46,155 bases of DNA from an uncultured Methylococcaceae bacterium (GTDB taxonomy: Bacteria; Pseudomonadota; Gammaproteobacteria; Methylococcales; Methylomonadaceae): NCBI GenBank assembly GCA_903945605.1, contig CAJAWH010000123.1, positions 1 through 46,155 of the forward strand, in the 5' to 3' direction. The notes below the pieces were generated by a model that was not told the origin of the DNA, did no database searches, and saw nothing but the letters and a program-made list of their open reading frames with translations. This document shows, piece by piece, positions 43,691 to 46,155 of the stretch. The stretch's first letter is position 1; each line of letters begins with the position of its first letter. Position numbers and translations under genes: made by a program.

Positions 43691-44022
43691 TGTGCAATAA
43701 TGCAGCGGGTACGCACCAATTCGATGCCATTTAGCAGGCATTGCTGCACCTTTGTACCCAACAACCCCGCCATTTTGTTATGCGACAAGTGGCGGTTGCC
43801 ATAATTTAAAAATGGCATGGATTATGCATTTTAATTCCTATGACTATTTGGCAGCATGGTATCAAGATGCTGTCTGGCATGTCGGAATTTAATGGATAAG
43901 GATTAATTCAAGGGCAGTTGATGCGCCGACCGTGTCGGCGATCATTGCCTAACCGGTTGCAGCTTCCACCTCTATGGGCTGCCACCATTCCTCAGCACCC
44001 TAACTGATTGTCCTAAAATTCT
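43691..44022. other. Non-coding spacer with a short perfect hairpin
   Basis: No gene is supported in these 332 bp. A perfect 7-bp hairpin CGCCGAC-CGT-GTCGGCG sits at 43924-43940, about 83 bp before the next start codon, without a U-tract. The 43795-43835 stretch is AT-rich with TGCCATAAT and may contain the promoter of the downstream haem protein, but no -35/-10 pair is convincing. Confidence 0.5.
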
Positions 44023-44928
44023 ATGACACCTAAATTTATTCCCCTAAAAGATCATGATACGCCCATCAAAGTATTGTTCACAGGTTATTTGTGTACAGTG
44101 GGTATCGGCTATCTATTTGCCTTGATACAAATTTTATTCACCCACGGCATGGCAGACGGCAAGTTTGGCCTGTCCATTGATGATATTGTTTACAGCTATT
44201 ATGGCAACCGTTCTGGTACTGTACTGGAGCATCAATTGAACGGCGCAATGAAAGCCAACGCCCCGGAGCAAGAACGTTTCGCCATGATAGAGTGGGTCAG
44301 GAGCGGTGCTGATGAGGATGAGTATAAGGAAACCGGTATCGACAAAATTGTCGAAACGCGCTGTGTGATGTGCCATAACGAAACCGCTTCCGGTATCCCT
44401 AACTTTAAGGATTTCAAAATCCTAAAGACCTACACCAAAGAAGATGGCGGGGCCACTTTTGCCTCGCTCACTCGGGTTTCCCATATCCATCTGTTTGGCA
44501 TCAGTTTTATTTTTATGTTTGTCGGGCTTATTTTTAGCTTTGCCGAAACCACGACCACCCAATACAAGTGCATTGCCATTGGTATGCCTTATGCGTTCCT
44601 GATTGCCGACATATTGTCGTGGTGGCTGACCAAAATTGACCCCATGTTTGCTTGGTTGGTGATGTTCGCCGGTATGGGCATGGCCGTTTCTTTTGTCTTT
44701 ATGTGGGCGACGTCTATACTTGAAATGTGGTTTTATCGTCCGGTTTTCGTTAATGGCTTGGGGGCCAAATATTTGCAATGGCGCGATAGCCAAGAGACAT
44801 CACTGCCTGACCGTATTTGGGCGGTGGTTAAGGCGCTTGCCGGGCAAATGAAACCGCTGCTGGCTTTGGCCAAGGAAATGTGGCTGATAAAGATGTATCC
44901 GCTGCTAAAAAAACTGCTGAAAAAATAA
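44023..44928 (+). CDS. Inner-membrane mono-haem c-type cytochrome-like protein
   Basis: The 301-aa protein has membrane segments at about residues 16-40, 155-175, 186-203 and 208-235, with a soluble loop between the first two. The haem c motif CVMCH is at 114-118 in that loop (ETRCVMCHNETASGIP). Two histidines (H154, H156) sit in SHIHLFGISFIFMF at the start of the second segment and could bind a b-type haem or quinone. I do not recognise a named family; no peroxidase or oxidase motif is present. A terminator follows and the next gene encodes a secreted protein. Confidence 0.82.
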   Translation: MTPKFIPLKDHDTPIKVLFTGYLCTVGIGYLFALIQILFTHGMADGKFGLSIDDIVYSYYGNRSGTVLEHQLNGAMKANAPEQERFAMIEWVRSGADEDEYKETGIDKIVETRCVMCHNETASGIPNFKDFKILKTYTKEDGGATFASLTRVSHIHLFGISFIFMFVGLIFSFAETTTTQYKCIAIGMPYAFLIADILSWWLTKIDPMFAWLVMFAGMGMAVSFVFMWATSILEMWFYRPVFVNGLGAKYLQWRDSQETSLPDRIWAVVKALAGQMKPLLALAKEMWLIKMYPLLKKLLKK

Positions 44929-44933
44929 TTGAC

Positions 44934-44975
44934 AAAGGGGGGTATTGGTTTCATTTTATACCCTCTTTTAATTTT
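44934..44975 (+). terminator. Terminator after the haem membrane protein
   Basis: AAAGGGGGGTAT (44934-44945) pairs with ATACCCTCTTTT (44958-44969), including two G-T pairs, around a 12-nt loop. AATTTTC follows. It separates the haem gene from the secreted-protein gene. Confidence 0.65.
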
Positions 44976-44992
44976 CACGGGTCACTGATCTC

Positions 44993-46012
44993 ATGAATAA
45001 AAAATTATTACTTGCCGCATGGGGTTGCTTGGCAAGCCTGTTGTTGTCTGCCAATTCCCTGGCTGAAAATAAATCGACCAGCAATATAAGCGTATTTGAA
45101 CAACCGAAACCGCATGTATTATTACGCTATCCTGATGTACATGCCAAATCCCAAGCCTTAATCAACAGGGATTTGATATATCAAGGCAGTAACGGCCCAG
45201 TGATGACCGGCAATGTGACGCTGTACGCCATTTACTGGTCACCCGCGAAACTACAAGATGGTACGGCGGCATCAATGCCCGCCAAGTACCAGCAATTCCA
45301 CAGCCAGTTTTTAACGGATATGTCCAATTCTAACGGGCTATCGAGTATCGTCTCCCAGTATTATCAGGTGGTCAAGGGCACAACCACTTTTATCACCGGC
45401 AAGCTGGTTTTTGGTGGCGCGTATGTGGACACCAGCAATTACCCTACTACAGGCTGTCCGGAATCGATGTTGTCGCCAACTAACTGTGTAGAAGATTCAG
45501 ATTTGCAGGCAGAACTAAAGAAGGTGATTGCCACGCAAAAGTGGCCGGTAAATAACAGCACTATGTTCTTGTTGTATACTGCCAAAGGCGAAGACCTGTG
45601 TGATGGCACGGGCAGTTGCACCAGTGGCGGGCCTTCGCCTTTCTGTGCATACCATAATTTTATTGTACCTGCCAAGGCAACTTCTGCAATTATATATTCT
45701 GCCCTCCCTTATACAGGCACCAGGGGTTGTGGCATAGGCATTTACCCACAGCAATACCCGGATGCCGAGGCGGTCGCAAATGCGTCAACACATGAGATAT
45801 ATGAGTCGATGACTGATCCATTGGTTGGGGCAAGCCCAGCTTGGAACTCCGCCGATGGTAGTGAGATTGGCGACTTATGCAATGGCAGGGCTATCAGCAA
45901 AAATTTTACTTGGGCTAATGGCAAGGCAAATCATCAGTGGAATGGCCACTTTTATGCCCTCCAACCAGAGTATGACAACCATTTGCATGCGTGTGCCGAT
46001 ACCGGCTCATAA
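44993..46012 (+). CDS. Secreted protein with HExxE signature (putative metalloprotease-like)
   Basis: The 339-aa protein has a Sec signal peptide (residues 1-24, ending NSLA). Near residues 264-275 the sequence ASTHEIYESMTDP carries H267, E268, E271 and D275. About 20 residues later GSEIGDLC (E291, D294, C296) follows. The pattern HE-I-x-E-x-x-TDP ... EIGD resembles bacterial relatives of plant EXORDIUM proteins, where a zinc-type site has been proposed; this is from memory, not a search. Eight cysteines in the mature part suggest disulfides. The family is uncertain and activity is unproven. Confidence 0.78.
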   Translation: MNKKLLLAAWGCLASLLLSANSLAENKSTSNISVFEQPKPHVLLRYPDVHAKSQALINRDLIYQGSNGPVMTGNVTLYAIYWSPAKLQDGTAASMPAKYQQFHSQFLTDMSNSNGLSSIVSQYYQVVKGTTTFITGKLVFGGAYVDTSNYPTTGCPESMLSPTNCVEDSDLQAELKKVIATQKWPVNNSTMFLLYTAKGEDLCDGTGSCTSGGPSPFCAYHNFIVPAKATSAIIYSALPYTGTRGCGIGIYPQQYPDAEAVANASTHEIYESMTDPLVGASPAWNSADGSEIGDLCNGRAISKNFTWANGKANHQWNGHFYALQPEYDNHLHACADTGS

Positions 46013-46035
46013 TTGGGCAGCATTGGCGGCCCAAT
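46012..46035 (+). terminator. Hairpin after the last gene
   Basis: ATTGGGC and GCCCAAT (46012-46018 and 46029-46035) pair around a 10-nt loop directly after the stop codon of the secreted protein. No U-tract follows, so it may need Rho or be only an mRNA end structure. Confidence 0.4.
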
Positions 46036-46155
46036 GGCATCGCCCCTTGATTGCAGGCTAAATAGCCATGTTAAAGCCTGACCGGGATATTCGCTTAAGC
46101 TTTAATGGCCTTCAATCTATTGTAAGCAGATAAAAATTAATATTATTTTAATTTA

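Noticed and set aside
1-46155. CRISPR arrays, tRNA/rRNA genes, prophage or defence systems
   Set aside because: No regularly spaced direct repeats, cloverleaf-type sequences or phage/defence protein motifs were seen; the IS3 element is the only mobile gene set.

Overview
The window is a gene-dense stretch of chromosome, almost certainly from a gammaproteobacterium. The order rseP-dxr-cdsA-uppS-frr-pyrH-tsf-rpsB with divergent map-glnD, and the blocks rpsF-rpsR-(DUF2232)-rplI and fabA-fabB, are typical of that class. A cis/trans fatty acid isomerase, a MauG-type di-heme peroxidase and an inner-membrane mono-heme protein suggest an aerobic, respiring Gram-negative. A Methylococcales-like bacterium would fit, but nothing in the window proves it. 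Product names rest on motif and whole-protein recognition, not on a database search.

Layout. 1-335: non-coding, with an imperfect palindrome and the dsbC terminator. 336-8571 (minus): rpsB, tsf, pyrH, frr, uppS, cdsA, dxr, rseP, dsbC, covering translation, nucleotide, isoprenoid and envelope biogenesis. 8843-13458 (plus): map, glnD and a di-heme peroxidase. 13534-16297 (minus): ppx/gppA and an unknown membrane-anchored protein. 16455-19948 (plus): a two-gene ABC exporter, a GNAT acetyltransferase and a nitrilase-family amidase, with a REP-like inverted pair between the last two. 20141-22813 (minus): a small acidic protein, a P-loop ATPase, a MetA-family acyltransferase and slyX. 23081-24042 (plus): a small four-Cys protein and a gamma-carbonic anhydrase homologue. 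24310-25652: an intact IS3-family element. 25661-27559 (plus): a periplasmic 5'-nucleotidase. 27625-32292 (minus): a TPR pseudoprotease, cti, a DUF1289 protein and a glutaredoxin. 32428-35014 (plus): gcvH, dgkA, a PfkB-family kinase and mazG. 35024-40004 (minus): waaA, the rplI/rpsR/rpsF ribosomal block and a MATE exporter. 40199-46012: fabA, fabB, ttcA, a GIY-YIG protein (minus), a retropepsin-like zinc protease, the membrane mono-heme protein and a secreted protein with an HExxE signature.

The clearest unusual event is the IS3-family insertion at 24310-25652. A 4-bp GACT duplication brackets it. Removing the element and one GACT copy joins a good Shine-Dalgarno (AAGAGG) to the ATG of the 5'-nucleotidase at 7-nt spacing. 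The element therefore landed between the ribosome-binding site and the start codon of an otherwise intact gene. A weak promoter-like pair at the IS edge could instead drive a leaderless transcript.

Other points worth following are: a TPR-trypsin-fold protein that keeps the catalytic Ser but has lost His and Asp, encoded just downstream of cti; a mono-heme membrane protein next to a secreted putative metalloprotease; a MetA homologue with Ser at the acyl-CoA specificity position, in tandem with an unknown ATPase; and two kinds of palindromic repeat around the nitrilase gene. I found no tRNA, rRNA, CRISPR array, prophage or defence island.
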